Position numbers and translations under genes: made by a program. From Polaribacter irgensii 23-P (GTDB lineage Bacteria > Bacteroidota > Bacteroidia > Flavobacteriales > Flavobacteriaceae): DNA of 64,000 nucleotides. The notes beneath the pieces are model-generated. The model was not told where the DNA came from. It did not search any database and worked only from the letters and a program-made list of their open reading frames with translations. Below are positions 37,378 through 46,305 of the stretch, piece after piece (the stretch's first letter is position 1; each line of letters begins with the position of its first letter). The DNA lies in assembly GCF_000153225.1 (NCBI RefSeq), contig NZ_CH724148.1, positions 2,002,842 to 2,066,841 of the forward strand, read 5' to 3'.

Positions 37378-38439
37378 ATGAAAATCACTAAATTAGTATC
37401 AACATTAGCTTTAATAACTGTCCTTTTTGCGTCGTGTTCTTCAGAATCTGTTGTCCTGCCAAAGGGGGATTATGAAACAGGTTTCTTAATTTCTGGAGAG
37501 GGAAGTTCTGCTGGAACTGGTTCTGTCTCTTTTGTATCCAATGATTTTGACCTAGTTGAAAATTTGATTTATAAAAAAGTAAATTTGAATGAATTAGGAA
37601 GTTTTTTACAGTCAATCGCTTTTGACGATGATAAGGCTTTTATTGTAGTAGACAACCAAAATACAATTACGGTTGTCGATAGATATACTTTCGAAAAGAG
37701 AGGAGAAATTACAACTAATTTATTTACACCTAGATATATGGCCGTTTCTGGAAATAAAGGATACGTAACAAATTGGGGTTCTGCGTCAGATGCAACAGAT
37801 GACTTTATTGCAGTTGTAAATTTAGACTCAAATATGGTAGAAAGAATGATACCTGTAGGCAATGGACCAGAACGAATTATAGAGAATAACGGAAAATTAT
37901 ATGTTTCTCATAAAGGAGCTTCTACTACAAACAATATTGTCTCTGTTATAGATATAGCTTCGGAAGTGGTGCAAGAGGTAATCGTAAAGGACAATCCGGA
38001 TGAATTGTTTTTTAACAATCAAGGGCAACTGGTTGTTTTGTCTTCGGGAAGAACAATTTATGATGCTAATTGGAACGTGACGGGAAACACTTTAGGAAGT
38101 ATTTCAATGATTGATGTTGCATCGTTAGCAGTTTCAAACGAGTTAGTTTTTGCATCGGGAGAGCATCCATCTTTGATGGTTTTAGAAAATGACACAATCT
38201 ATTACAACATAGGTAATAATGTATATGCTATAAATGATACAGCAACCAGTTTGTCAAATACAAGTATTATTGAAGCTGAAGGGTACTTTTATGGAATAGA
38301 AGTACAGGGAGATGCTCTTTTTACACTGAATGCTAATTTTTCTGATGTTAGTGTGCTAAATGTATACAGTATTGAAACAAAAGCTAAAACACAGTCTAAA
38401 GAAGTTGCGGTAGGTGCTTCAAAAATTTATTTTAACTAA
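37378..38439 (+). CDS. BtuG-like beta-propeller lipoprotein (YncE/DUF5074-like)
   Basis: A 353-residue lipoprotein with lipobox TVLFASC. The body is made of repeated blades of about 40 residues with motifs such as NTITVVDRYTFEKRGEI, DDFIAVVNLDSNMVERMI, NIVSVIDIASEVVQEVI and GSISMIDVASLAVSNELV, a YncE-type seven-bladed propeller. In Bacteroides, BtuG surface propellers sit on BtuB and capture B12. This protein has the same fold and the same partner gene under the same riboswitch, so a BtuG-like role is inferred; sequence kinship to BtuG is not shown here. Confidence 0.8.
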   Translation: MKITKLVSTLALITVLFASCSSESVVLPKGDYETGFLISGEGSSAGTGSVSFVSNDFDLVENLIYKKVNLNELGSFLQSIAFDDDKAFIVVDNQNTITVVDRYTFEKRGEITTNLFTPRYMAVSGNKGYVTNWGSASDATDDFIAVVNLDSNMVERMIPVGNGPERIIENNGKLYVSHKGASTTNNIVSVIDIASEVVQEVIVKDNPDELFFNNQGQLVVLSSGRTIYDANWNVTGNTLGSISMIDVASLAVSNELVFASGEHPSLMVLENDTIYYNIGNNVYAINDTATSLSNTSIIEAEGYFYGIEVQGDALFTLNANFSDVSVLNVYSIETKAKTQSKEVAVGASKIYFN

Positions 38440-38485
38440 AATAAGCGATAACACTTTACTTTAAAAAGAAAGGTATTGCTTTTCA

Positions 38486-38524
38486 AAACACTCCATTTTA
38501 GACATTTCTAATTTGGAGTTTTTT
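38486..38524. terminator. Probable terminator between convergent genes
   Basis: ACTCCA and TGGAGT pair around an A/T-rich loop and are followed by TTTTTT on the plus strand. It lies between the end of the B12 operon and the convergent 172-residue gene. Confidence 0.55.
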
Positions 38525-38525
38525 A

Positions 38526-39044
38526 TTACAGTAATATATGAACTTCACTTTTTATAAAATCGATTGCCGTTTTCGTTGGTGGCGGTAATCCTTGAGAATA
38601 CTCCATTAAAATAGTTTCGCGCAACGCATTTGCAGAACCCACAGTTGCAGCGGTAGTTATAAATTTATTCGTAACTGCATTTTTTGAAGCCACAATTGCG
38701 GTCCAAGTATCTTCAGACACATAAATTTGCTGTACAAAGTTGTGTTCAAACTCTTGTGATATATTGGCAATTAATAACTGTAAATAATCTTCGGTATTGG
38801 CAGAAATAGGAGGAATACGGAGTAGCATTTTTACAGGATTGATGCGCTCACAAAACAATAACAAGCGCTCACAAGCTTGTAGTTTTATGGGAAGTGCTTC
38901 TTTCTTTTGTGCAGCGCGCATTTCCATTCTTTTTTCGGTAAGGCTGTGTTTTATAAAGCCTGAAAACATAAAATAGGTTACCAGTCCTGTTGCGATTGCA
39001 GGCAAAAGATAAGCAATACTCTCAATAATTTTGTCTTCCATCAT
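38526..39044 (-). CDS. Conserved hypothetical single-pass membrane protein
   Basis: A 172-residue protein with one N-terminal membrane segment (IAYLLPAIATGLVTYFMFSGF) followed by a charged stretch (TEKRMEMRAAQKKEALPIKLQACERLLLFCERI) and a helical soluble domain. I recognise the pattern as a conserved flavobacterial protein without known function, possibly the DUF7935 type, but I am not sure. Two adjacent ATG codons exist; the first is at 39044. It is divergent from uvrD/pcrA with 186 bp between, where I see no clear promoter. Confidence 0.7.
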   Translation of the reverse strand: MMEDKIIESIAYLLPAIATGLVTYFMFSGFIKHSLTEKRMEMRAAQKKEALPIKLQACERLLLFCERINPVKMLLRIPPISANTEDYLQLLIANISQEFEHNFVQQIYVSEDTWTAIVASKNAVTNKFITTAATVGSANALRETILMEYSQGLPPPTKTAIDFIKSEVHILL

Positions 39045-39230
39045 TTAAATAAGCAGATTAAAGTCGAAGGTAAGATTCTTGCCATAATTTTCAATAAAAA
39101 AAAGGAGCTTATTATTTTTTTTAGTTAAAATTAACTGGGCATAAGTTGTGAATAAAAAACCTGCAGCTTCCGGTATAAAGAGAAATACTTTGGTTAAATT
39201 GTAGCGTTAAATACTTCAAAATAAAACAGC

Positions 39231-41552
39231 TTGAATAGTTACTTAGATTCTTTAAACGATGCCCAAAAACAAGCAGTTTTGCAGAAGGACGGGCCCATGA
39301 TTATTATTGCTGGTGCAGGTTCTGGTAAAACACGTGTACTTACCTATAGGATAGCCCATTTGATGAAGCAAGGTGTAGATTCTTTTAATATTTTATCGCT
39401 TACATTTACAAATAAGGCGGCAAAAGAGATGAAAAAAAGAATTGCTTCGGTCGTTGGAGACGGAGAAGCAAAAAACTTATGGATGGGAACTTTCCATTCT
39501 GTTTTTGCTAGAATTCTGAGATCAGAAGCAGACAAACTAGGTTTTCCAAGTAACTTTACCATATACGATACACAAGATTCAGTGCGATTGATAAGTGCTA
39601 TTATTAAAGAAATGGGCTTGGACAAAGAACGCTACAAACCAAAACAAATTTTAGGGAGAATTTCTTCTTTTAAAAATAGTTTGGTTACGGTACGCGCTTA
39701 CTTTAATAGTGCAGACATGCAAGAGGCAGACATGCATGCAAGCAGGCCCAAAGTAGGAGAAATTTATAAAGAATATGTAGCGCGGTGTTTCAAAGCGGGT
39801 GCTATGGATTTTGACGATCTCTTATTGAGAACAAACGAATTATTAGCACGTTTTCCAGAAACCCTGGCAAAATACCAAAATCGTTTTAGATATATCATGG
39901 TTGATGAGTATCAGGATACGAATCACTCCCAGTATATTATTGTAAGAGCGTTGGCAGATAAATTTGGAAATATTTGTGTGGTAGGAGACGATTCTCAAAG
40001 TATTTATAGTTTTAGAGGAGCAAACATTCAAAATATATTAAATTTCCAAAAAGATTATCCGGACGTAAAAACATTCAAATTAGAGCAAAATTATAGATCG
40101 ACAAGCAACATTGTAAATGCAGCAAACTCGATTATTGCTAAGAATAAAACCAAGTTAGACAAAGAGGTTTGGACCGAAAATGGCGCTGGAGAGGCAATTA
40201 ATGTAATGCGGACTATTTCGGATGGGGAAGAAGGAAGATTTGTTGCGCAGTCTATTTGGGAAAATCAAATGAACAATCAATTAAGTTTAGATAGTTTCTG
40301 CGTCCTGTACAGAACAAATTCTCAATCTAGAGCGATTGAAGACGCTTTGCGTAAAAAAGGCATTGATTATAAGATTTATGGTGGCATTTCTTTTTATCAG
40401 CGAAAAGAAATTAAAGATATTTTATCTTATTTACGGATATTGATCAATCCAAACGATGAGGAAGCATTGAAAAGAATTATCAATTATCCGGCAAGAGGTA
40501 TTGGTGCAACAACCATAGATAAGTTGACAATTGCTGCAAATCATTATAAAAAATCAATTTTTGATGTTTTAAAATACATTGATAAAATTGATTTAAAAAT
40601 AAATGCTGGAACTAAGAATAAACTCCAAAACTTCATGAACATGATGCTGCGTTTGCAAATCGAGTCGCAGACGAAAAATGCGTTTGAAATTGCAGAAGTT
40701 GTAGTAAAAGAGGCGAAGTTTATTAAAGATTTAGAAAAAGACGGTACTCCAGAAGCCGTGAGTAAAGTGGAGAACATACAAGAACTGTTAAATGGAATTA
40801 AAGACTTTATTACTGACAAAATAGAGCAGGGAGAAGATGCTTCTTTAACTTCATTTTTAGAAGATGTTGCACTTGCGACCGATTTTGATTCTGAAAAAAA
40901 AGACGACGAGCCTACCGTTTCGTTGATGACCATACACCAATCCAAAGGGTTAGAATATTTGTATGTCTATGTGGTTGGATTGGAAGAAAATTTGTTTCCT
41001 TCGGCAATGAGTATGAGCACGAGAAGCGAGCTTGAGGAAGAAAGGAGACTTTTTTATGTTGCATTAACACGTGCAGAAAAGGCAGCTTTTTTAACGTATG
41101 CGCAGACGCGCTATCGGTGGGGAAAGTTAGTAGATGCAGAACCAAGTAGATTCTTAGAGGAGATAGACGACCAATACTTGCACTATCTCACTCCAAAGGC
41201 ACCTGAGCCTGCCATCAACCGTTTTGTAGATAAAAGTATTTTCGAGGATGCGCCCAAAGGAATCCGCTTTCAGAAACCCATTCAACGGAAAAAGATGGAA
41301 CGCGATGTAGCACAAAAGAAAGAAATTGTGGTTTCCTCAAATCTAAAAAAGGTTTCTCTAGTTTCGCCAAAAATGAATCTTTTTGACGGGGATATCATTG
41401 CAGGAAATATTGTGGAGCACAATCGCTTTGGTACTGGAACCGTTCTTGGTGTTGAAGGCAAAGGGCCTGATAAAAAAGCGGAAATTCAATTTGCAACTGC
41501 TGGGAAAAAGAAATTACTTTTGCAATTCGCTAAATTAAAAGTGATTGGCTAA
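39231..41552 (+). CDS. UvrD/PcrA-type SF1 DNA helicase
   Basis: A 773-residue 3'-5' helicase of superfamily 1A used in excision repair and replication restart. The Q-motif LNDAQKQAV, Walker A GAGSGKT, TFTNKAAKEM, DEYQDTN, GDDSQSIYSFRGA, LEQNYRS and the C-terminal VSLMTIHQSKGLEY and VALTRAEK are all present. The C-terminal segment HNRFGTGTVLGVEGKG resembles the PcrA RNA polymerase-binding Tudor fold. The start is TTG at 39231; an in-frame stop 9 bp upstream rules out an earlier start. Confidence 0.94.
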   Translation: MNSYLDSLNDAQKQAVLQKDGPMIIIAGAGSGKTRVLTYRIAHLMKQGVDSFNILSLTFTNKAAKEMKKRIASVVGDGEAKNLWMGTFHSVFARILRSEADKLGFPSNFTIYDTQDSVRLISAIIKEMGLDKERYKPKQILGRISSFKNSLVTVRAYFNSADMQEADMHASRPKVGEIYKEYVARCFKAGAMDFDDLLLRTNELLARFPETLAKYQNRFRYIMVDEYQDTNHSQYIIVRALADKFGNICVVGDDSQSIYSFRGANIQNILNFQKDYPDVKTFKLEQNYRSTSNIVNAANSIIAKNKTKLDKEVWTENGAGEAINVMRTISDGEEGRFVAQSIWENQMNNQLSLDSFCVLYRTNSQSRAIEDALRKKGIDYKIYGGISFYQRKEIKDILSYLRILINPNDEEALKRIINYPARGIGATTIDKLTIAANHYKKSIFDVLKYIDKIDLKINAGTKNKLQNFMNMMLRLQIESQTKNAFEIAEVVVKEAKFIKDLEKDGTPEAVSKVENIQELLNGIKDFITDKIEQGEDASLTSFLEDVALATDFDSEKKDDEPTVSLMTIHQSKGLEYLYVYVVGLEENLFPSAMSMSTRSELEEERRLFYVALTRAEKAAFLTYAQTRYRWGKLVDAEPSRFLEEIDDQYLHYLTPKAPEPAINRFVDKSIFEDAPKGIRFQKPIQRKKMERDVAQKKEIVVSSNLKKVSLVSPKMNLFDGDIIAGNIVEHNRFGTGTVLGVEGKGPDKKAEIQFATAGKKKLLLQFAKLKVIG

Positions 41553-41648
41553 AAAAACTAAAAATAAATTGTTATTTTGCAGTCCGAAAAAACTTCAGTA
41601 GATTAGGATCTAATGCTTGCTTCGCGAGATGACCTCAAAAATAAATAA

Positions 41649-42302
41649 ATGACATTCGATTTAGAATATAATTCAGAAAGACCGTTGATGATAATACCAG
41701 AATACGGCAGACACATACAAAAATTAGTAGACCATTGTTTGGCTTTAGAGACTAAGGAGGAACAGGATAAAATGGCTAAAGCAATTGTAGATGTGATGGG
41801 GAATTTACAACCGCATTTGCGTGATGTTCCAGATTTTAAGCACAAACTGTGGGACCAATTATTTATTATGGCAGATTTTAAACTAGATGTTGAATCTCCA
41901 TATCCACAGCCATCAAAAGAGGAGTTAAAAGAAAAGCCCGAAGGTTTACCATATCCAAAATCTGCTTCAAGATACCGATATTATGGAAATAATATACAAA
42001 CAATGATAGACATTGCATTGAGTTGGGAAGATGGAGACAAAAAGGATGCTTTGGTTTTCACCATTGCCAACCATATGAAGAAGTGTTATTTAAATTGGAA
42101 TAAAGATACTGTGGATGATGCGGTCATCTTTAAGCATTTATTTGATTTGTCTGACGGAAAAATTGACTTAAGAGAAACACAGGAAGCGCTTTCTGAAAGC
42201 AGTAATTTATTGAGAAAAAGAAACTCTCAGGGACAGAACAGTGCAAAATTAGTTCACAAGAAGCCGCAGCATAGCAATCAACACAAAAATAGAAAAAGAT
42301 AA
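41649..42302 (+). CDS. DUF4290 domain protein
   Basis: A 217-residue protein of the Bacteroidota-specific DUF4290 family, of unknown function. It begins MTFDLEYNSERPLMIIPEYGRHIQ and has a helical body with the YPKSASRYRYYGNNIQTMI stretch. The last 35 residues are basic and rich in Gln, Asn, His and Lys, and look disordered. It lies 6 bp upstream of murA, so the two are co-transcribed. The constant linkage suggests a role near cell-wall synthesis, but this is inference. Confidence 0.88.
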   Translation: MTFDLEYNSERPLMIIPEYGRHIQKLVDHCLALETKEEQDKMAKAIVDVMGNLQPHLRDVPDFKHKLWDQLFIMADFKLDVESPYPQPSKEELKEKPEGLPYPKSASRYRYYGNNIQTMIDIALSWEDGDKKDALVFTIANHMKKCYLNWNKDTVDDAVIFKHLFDLSDGKIDLRETQEALSESSNLLRKRNSQGQNSAKLVHKKPQHSNQHKNRKR

Positions 42303-42308
42303 GATTTT

Positions 42309-43619
42309 ATGGCATCATTTAAAATTGAGGGCGGTCATAAATTAAATGGAACAATTACTCCACAAGGAGCAAAAAACGAAGTTTTACAAATACTTTGTGC
42401 TGTTTTATTAACTCCAGAGAAAGTAGTTGTAAAAAATGTTCCAGATATAATTGACGTAAATAAGCTTATCTTTATTCTGGGAGAACTTGGAGTGAAGATT
42501 GAAAAACTAAGCAGAAACTCATATTCTTTTCAGGCAGACGAAGTTAATTTAGGGTATTTAGAATCAGCAGAATTTAAAACGGATGGGAGTTCTTTGCGAG
42601 GATCCATTATGATCGTAGGGCCTTTATTAGCACGTTTTGGAAAAGGATACATTCCACGTCCAGGAGGAGATAAAATAGGGAGAAGACGGTTAGATACTCA
42701 TTTTGAGGGTTTTATTAGATTGGGTGCCACGTTTAGGTATAATAAAGACGAATCATTTTACGGTGTAGAAGCAGCAGAACTGCAAGGAGTAGAAATGTTA
42801 TTAGATGAAGCTTCAGTCACAGGAACAGCCAACATTTTGATGGCGTCTGTGCTTGCTAAAGGAACTACAAAGATTTACAATGCAGCTTGTGAGCCTTATA
42901 TTCAGCAACTTTCAAAAATGTTGAATAACATGGGTGCTAAAATTTCAGGCATTGGCTCAAATTTATTGGTTATTGAAGGAGTGGTTTCTTTGGGTGGTTG
43001 TGAACACACTGTGCTACCAGACATGATTGAGATTGGTTCTTGGATTGGTGTTGCCGTAATGACCCGTTCTGAATTGACAATTAAAAATGTGAGTTGGGAA
43101 AATTTAGGACAAATTCCTGCTGTATTTCGAAAATTAGGCATCAAATTAGAAAAGATAGGAGATGATATTTACATCCCTGCACAAAATTCGTATGAGATTC
43201 AAAATTACATAGATGGATCTGTTTTGACAGTTGCAGATGCCCCTTGGCCAGGATTTACTCCAGATTTGTTGAGTATTGTTCTTGTCGTTGCAACACAAGC
43301 AAAAGGAACCGTTTTAATTCATCAAAAGATGTTTGAAAGCAGATTGTTTTTTGTGGATAAGTTAATCGATATGGGAGCAAAGGTTATTTTGTGTGACCCA
43401 CACAGAGCCACCGTAATTGGTCTTGACTTTGAGAGTTCGTTGAATGCGACGAAGATGACCTCTCCAGATATTAGAGCAGGAATTTCACTTTTGATTGCCG
43501 CTTTATCAGCAAAAGGAACGTCCATTATAAACAATATAGAACAAATAGATAGAGGCTACGAAAATATAGAAGCACGACTAAAGTCAATTGGGGCAAAAAT
43601 AGAGAGAATAGAAAATTAA
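42309..43619 (+). CDS. murA: UDP-N-acetylglucosamine 1-carboxyvinyltransferase with Asp in place of active-site Cys
   Basis: MurA transfers enolpyruvate to UDP-GlcNAc, the first committed step of peptidoglycan synthesis. The 436-residue length and motifs (GAKNEVLQ at the N-terminus, SSLRGSI, TGTANILMAS, TDPDL-like APWPGFTPDL, RGYENIE) are typical. The catalytic loop, PGGCxIG in Escherichia coli, reads PGGDKIG, so Asp121 replaces the Cys that fosfomycin alkylates. The same change is known from Mycobacterium and Chlamydia and gives intrinsic fosfomycin resistance. It follows DUF4290 in one operon. Confidence 0.95.
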   Translation: MASFKIEGGHKLNGTITPQGAKNEVLQILCAVLLTPEKVVVKNVPDIIDVNKLIFILGELGVKIEKLSRNSYSFQADEVNLGYLESAEFKTDGSSLRGSIMIVGPLLARFGKGYIPRPGGDKIGRRRLDTHFEGFIRLGATFRYNKDESFYGVEAAELQGVEMLLDEASVTGTANILMASVLAKGTTKIYNAACEPYIQQLSKMLNNMGAKISGIGSNLLVIEGVVSLGGCEHTVLPDMIEIGSWIGVAVMTRSELTIKNVSWENLGQIPAVFRKLGIKLEKIGDDIYIPAQNSYEIQNYIDGSVLTVADAPWPGFTPDLLSIVLVVATQAKGTVLIHQKMFESRLFFVDKLIDMGAKVILCDPHRATVIGLDFESSLNATKMTSPDIRAGISLLIAALSAKGTSIINNIEQIDRGYENIEARLKSIGAKIERIEN

Positions 43620-43699
43620 GAAAATTAAAAAAGGTTGCTAGTTTAAAAATTGAAAAAAGAAAAAGGTTTCATTAAATATTTTAATTTAACTTTTATTAC

Positions 43700-44251
43700 A
43701 TGATACGTAACTTTTATGGTGAAGAGTGGAAGGAAGTTGTCTTTGATGAGGTAATTTCTATAGAAAAAAAATTTAAAGTTTCTAATCACGGAAGAATTAT
43801 TGTTTACCGGGATTTTGGAGAATTTATTAAGAAAAAAGCGTACATAAATTCTTATGAAACAATTTCTCTCAAACAAGAAATTAATAAAAAGTCAACAAGT
43901 AGGTATGTGCACAAAATAGTTGCACAACATTTTTTAGAAAAAGAAAATGAAAAACAGGTATACGTGATTCATATCGATTATGATAAAAATAACAATCACG
44001 TAGAAAATCTGAAGTGGGCTACAAAAAGAGAAAAAGAATTGCATCAATTTAACAATCCTACCTGGGATGCTATTGTAAAGAATAAAAAGAAAGGGAATGC
44101 TAAATTAACGGAAGGAAAAGTTAAAATTATAAAGCGTCAACTTAAGAATAAAAGAACAAGAATAACAATGATAGCCAAGCGTTTTGGTGTTTCAGATATG
44201 CAAATTCATAGAATAAAATCTGGAGAAAACTGGGGAGACGTTTCCGAATAA
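43700..44251 (+). CDS. NUMOD4/HNH endonuclease-like protein with C-terminal HTH
   Basis: A 183-residue basic protein. Residues 1-45 match NUMOD4 (EEWKEVVF ... FKVSNHGRI). Residues 70-115 form a compact HNH-like domain (VHKIVAQHFL and HIDYDKNNNHVENLKWAT). The C-terminal 50 residues look like a helix-turn-helix (ITMIAKRFGVSDMQIHRIKSG). Such modules occur in homing endonucleases, but freestanding copies are often found in flavobacterial chromosomes. I see no intron or flanking repeat that would mark it as mobile. It sits between murA and grpE with its own terminator. Confidence 0.78.
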   Translation: MIRNFYGEEWKEVVFDEVISIEKKFKVSNHGRIIVYRDFGEFIKKKAYINSYETISLKQEINKKSTSRYVHKIVAQHFLEKENEKQVYVIHIDYDKNNNHVENLKWATKREKELHQFNNPTWDAIVKNKKKGNAKLTEGKVKIIKRQLKNKRTRITMIAKRFGVSDMQIHRIKSGENWGDVSE

Positions 44252-44272
44252 AATAGGGGTACCTGCGAATGT

Positions 44273-44304
44273 AAAAAATAGTGTCAGTTTGACACTATTT
44301 TTTT
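44273..44304 (+). terminator. Intrinsic terminator after NUMOD4/HNH gene
   Basis: A 14-bp perfect stem (AAAAAATAGTGTCA / TGACACTATTTTTT) with loop GTT and a T run, between the HNH gene and grpE. Confidence 0.88.
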
Positions 44305-44355
44305 GTTGGCAACATTTTTGCCTCTTATAATCAAGAATTTAACGATGACTAGGAA

Positions 44356-44913
44356 ATGAGTAAGAAAGAGAACATAGAGAAAGAAGCGATTGTAAACGAG
44401 CAAGAAACAATTCAATCAGAAGAAAATCAAGATATTGAAGCCGAAGTAGTGCAGGACGAACCCACTGCAGAAGAACTAATACAGGCCGAAAAAGATAAGT
44501 TTTTACGTTTGTTTGCAGAATTTGAGAATTACAAAAAAAGAACAACAAGAGAACGGATAGAGTTGTTTAAAACTGCGGGGCAAGAATTAATGACATCTTT
44601 ACTGCCAATAGTGGACGATTTGGAGCGAGCACTTACGCATACAGAGCAAGATGAAGAAAATAAAGTAGCACAAGAATTAAGAGAAGGTGTTTTATTGATT
44701 TATCAAAAATTTTATAAGACATTAGAAACAAAAGGATTGTCGAAAGTGGAAACCAATGCAGGGGACACTTTTGATGCTGAAATCCACGAAGCAATTACCC
44801 AAATACCAGCGCCCTCAGAGGATTTGAAAGGAAAGATCATCGATTGCGTTGAGAAAGGATACAAATTAGGAGATAAAGTGGTTCGCTACCCCAAAGTAGT
44901 GATTGGACAATAA
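44356..44913 (+). CDS. grpE: Nucleotide exchange factor GrpE
   Basis: GrpE releases ADP from DnaK. This 185-residue copy has an acidic N-terminal tail, a long coiled coil (ELIQAEKDKFLRLFAEFENY, KKRTTRERIELFKTAGQELM) and the C-terminal beta domain with GDTFDAEIHEAI and the end motif GYKLGDKVVRYPKVVIGQ. It is 76 bp upstream of dnaJ in the same direction. dnaK is not adjacent. No CIRCE element is visible upstream. Confidence 0.95.
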   Translation: MSKKENIEKEAIVNEQETIQSEENQDIEAEVVQDEPTAEELIQAEKDKFLRLFAEFENYKKRTTRERIELFKTAGQELMTSLLPIVDDLERALTHTEQDEENKVAQELREGVLLIYQKFYKTLETKGLSKVETNAGDTFDAEIHEAITQIPAPSEDLKGKIIDCVEKGYKLGDKVVRYPKVVIGQ

Positions 44914-44989
44914 GAAAACAATTATAAATTATAAATTAAGAATTGGCGTTTTTCAAAGCTTTCAGTTTTTAACTTTTCAATTGTAAAAA

Positions 44990-46126
44990 ATGGCAAAACA
45001 AGATTTTTACGAAACATTAGACATTTCAAAATCCGCTTCTCAAGCAGAAATTAAGAAGGGGTACAGAAAAATGGCAATTAAATACCATCCTGATAAAAAT
45101 CCAGATGATAAAACTGCTGAAGAAAATTTTAAAAAAGCAGCAGAGGCTTATGAAATTTTAAGTGACGACAATAAAAAAGCAAGGTATGACCAATATGGTC
45201 ATGCGGGTCTAGATGGACCTCAAGGCGGCGGCAGAGGCGGTTTTGGTGGTGGTGGTATGGATATGGATGATATCTTTAGCCAGTTCGGCGACATTTTTGG
45301 AGGCGGCGGTGGCGGTTTTGGTGGCTTTGGAGGTGGCGGAGGCCAACGTCAAGCGCGTGTTAAAGGAAGTAATATGCGCATTCGTGTAAAGCTTACGCTA
45401 GAAGAGATCGCTAAGGGTGCTGAAAAAAAGGTGAAAGTGAGGCGAAAAATGCAAGCGGAAGGTGTTTCTTATAAAACATGTACAACTTGTGACGGTTCTG
45501 GACAACAAATGCGCATTACCAATACAATTTTAGGGAGAATGCAAACCGCAGTTACTTGTGGAACCTGTTCAGGTGCTGGTGAAATTATAAGCAGTAAGCC
45601 AAATGATGCCGATGCGCAAGGCTTGATTATTACAGAAGAAACCGTTTCTATTAGTATTCCTGCTGGTGTTACAGAGGGCGTGCAATTGAAAGTAGGAGGG
45701 AAAGGGAATGAAGCTCCAGGGAAAAATTCAATTGCGGGTGATTTACTTGTTTTAATTGAAGAAATTCCACATGAAACTTTAAAAAGAGAAGGAACAAATA
45801 TTCATTACGACCTTTATGTAAATTTTTCTGAGGCTGTTCTTGGTACAAGTAAAGAAGTGGATACCGTATCAGGGAAAGTAAAAATTAAAATCGATGGAGG
45901 GACACAATCTGGTAAAATATTAAGGCTGAAAGGAAAAGGCTTGCCAAGTATTGAAAGATACGGGACAGGAGACTTTTTAATACATATTAATGTGTGGACA
46001 CCGCAAGAGCTAGATAAAGAGCAAAAGCAATTCTTTGAAAAAATGTCTGATCATCAGAATTTCAAACCTGCACCCAATAAGTTCGATAAATCTTTTTTTG
46101 AAAAAGTAAAGGATATGTTTTCATAG
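44990..46126 (+). CDS. dnaJ: Chaperone DnaJ with reduced zinc domain
   Basis: DnaJ delivers substrates to DnaK and stimulates its ATPase. The J domain (1-70) has HPDKNP. A Gly/Phe-rich segment covers about 75-120. The central domain has only two CxxCxGxG motifs (C164/C167 and C190/C193) instead of the usual four, so at most one zinc can be bound. The C-terminal substrate-binding domains are complete (ISIPAGVTEGVQLKVGGKGNE begins the first). This reduced form is, as far as I recall, common in Flavobacteriia. Two terminators follow. Confidence 0.93.
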   Translation: MAKQDFYETLDISKSASQAEIKKGYRKMAIKYHPDKNPDDKTAEENFKKAAEAYEILSDDNKKARYDQYGHAGLDGPQGGGRGGFGGGGMDMDDIFSQFGDIFGGGGGGFGGFGGGGGQRQARVKGSNMRIRVKLTLEEIAKGAEKKVKVRRKMQAEGVSYKTCTTCDGSGQQMRITNTILGRMQTAVTCGTCSGAGEIISSKPNDADAQGLIITEETVSISIPAGVTEGVQLKVGGKGNEAPGKNSIAGDLLVLIEEIPHETLKREGTNIHYDLYVNFSEAVLGTSKEVDTVSGKVKIKIDGGTQSGKILRLKGKGLPSIERYGTGDFLIHINVWTPQELDKEQKQFFEKMSDHQNFKPAPNKFDKSFFEKVKDMFS

Positions 46127-46206
46127 TAAAATGAAGAAAAAATAAATTTTAAGGGTGATTTTTATCTAAATAATTATTTTTAACAAGATAATAAATATAT
46201 ATTTGT

Positions 46207-46236
46207 AGTGTTGCTGATTTATTAGCAACACTTTTT
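46207..46236 (+). terminator. Intrinsic terminator after dnaJ
   Basis: AGTGTTGCT and AGCAACACT form a 9-bp stem with an 8-base loop, followed by TTTTT. Confidence 0.85.
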
Positions 46237-46254
46237 CTTTTTCATAGCAATTTT

Positions 46255-46282
46255 CCCACTCAATTTATTGAGTGGGTTTTTT
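46255..46282 (+). terminator. Second intrinsic terminator, upstream of rnpB
   Basis: CCCACTCAA and TTGAGTGGG form a 9-bp stem with loop TTTA, followed by six T. Together with the hairpin at 46207 it forms a tandem terminator that isolates rnpB from dnaJ. Confidence 0.85.
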
Positions 46283-46305
46283 ATGGAAATAAAATATTAA
46301 AAAAT

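Noticed and set aside
44252..44355. CIRCE or other heat-shock operator ahead of grpE
   Set aside because: No TTAGCACTC-like inverted repeat is present; the only inverted repeat is the terminator at 44273.
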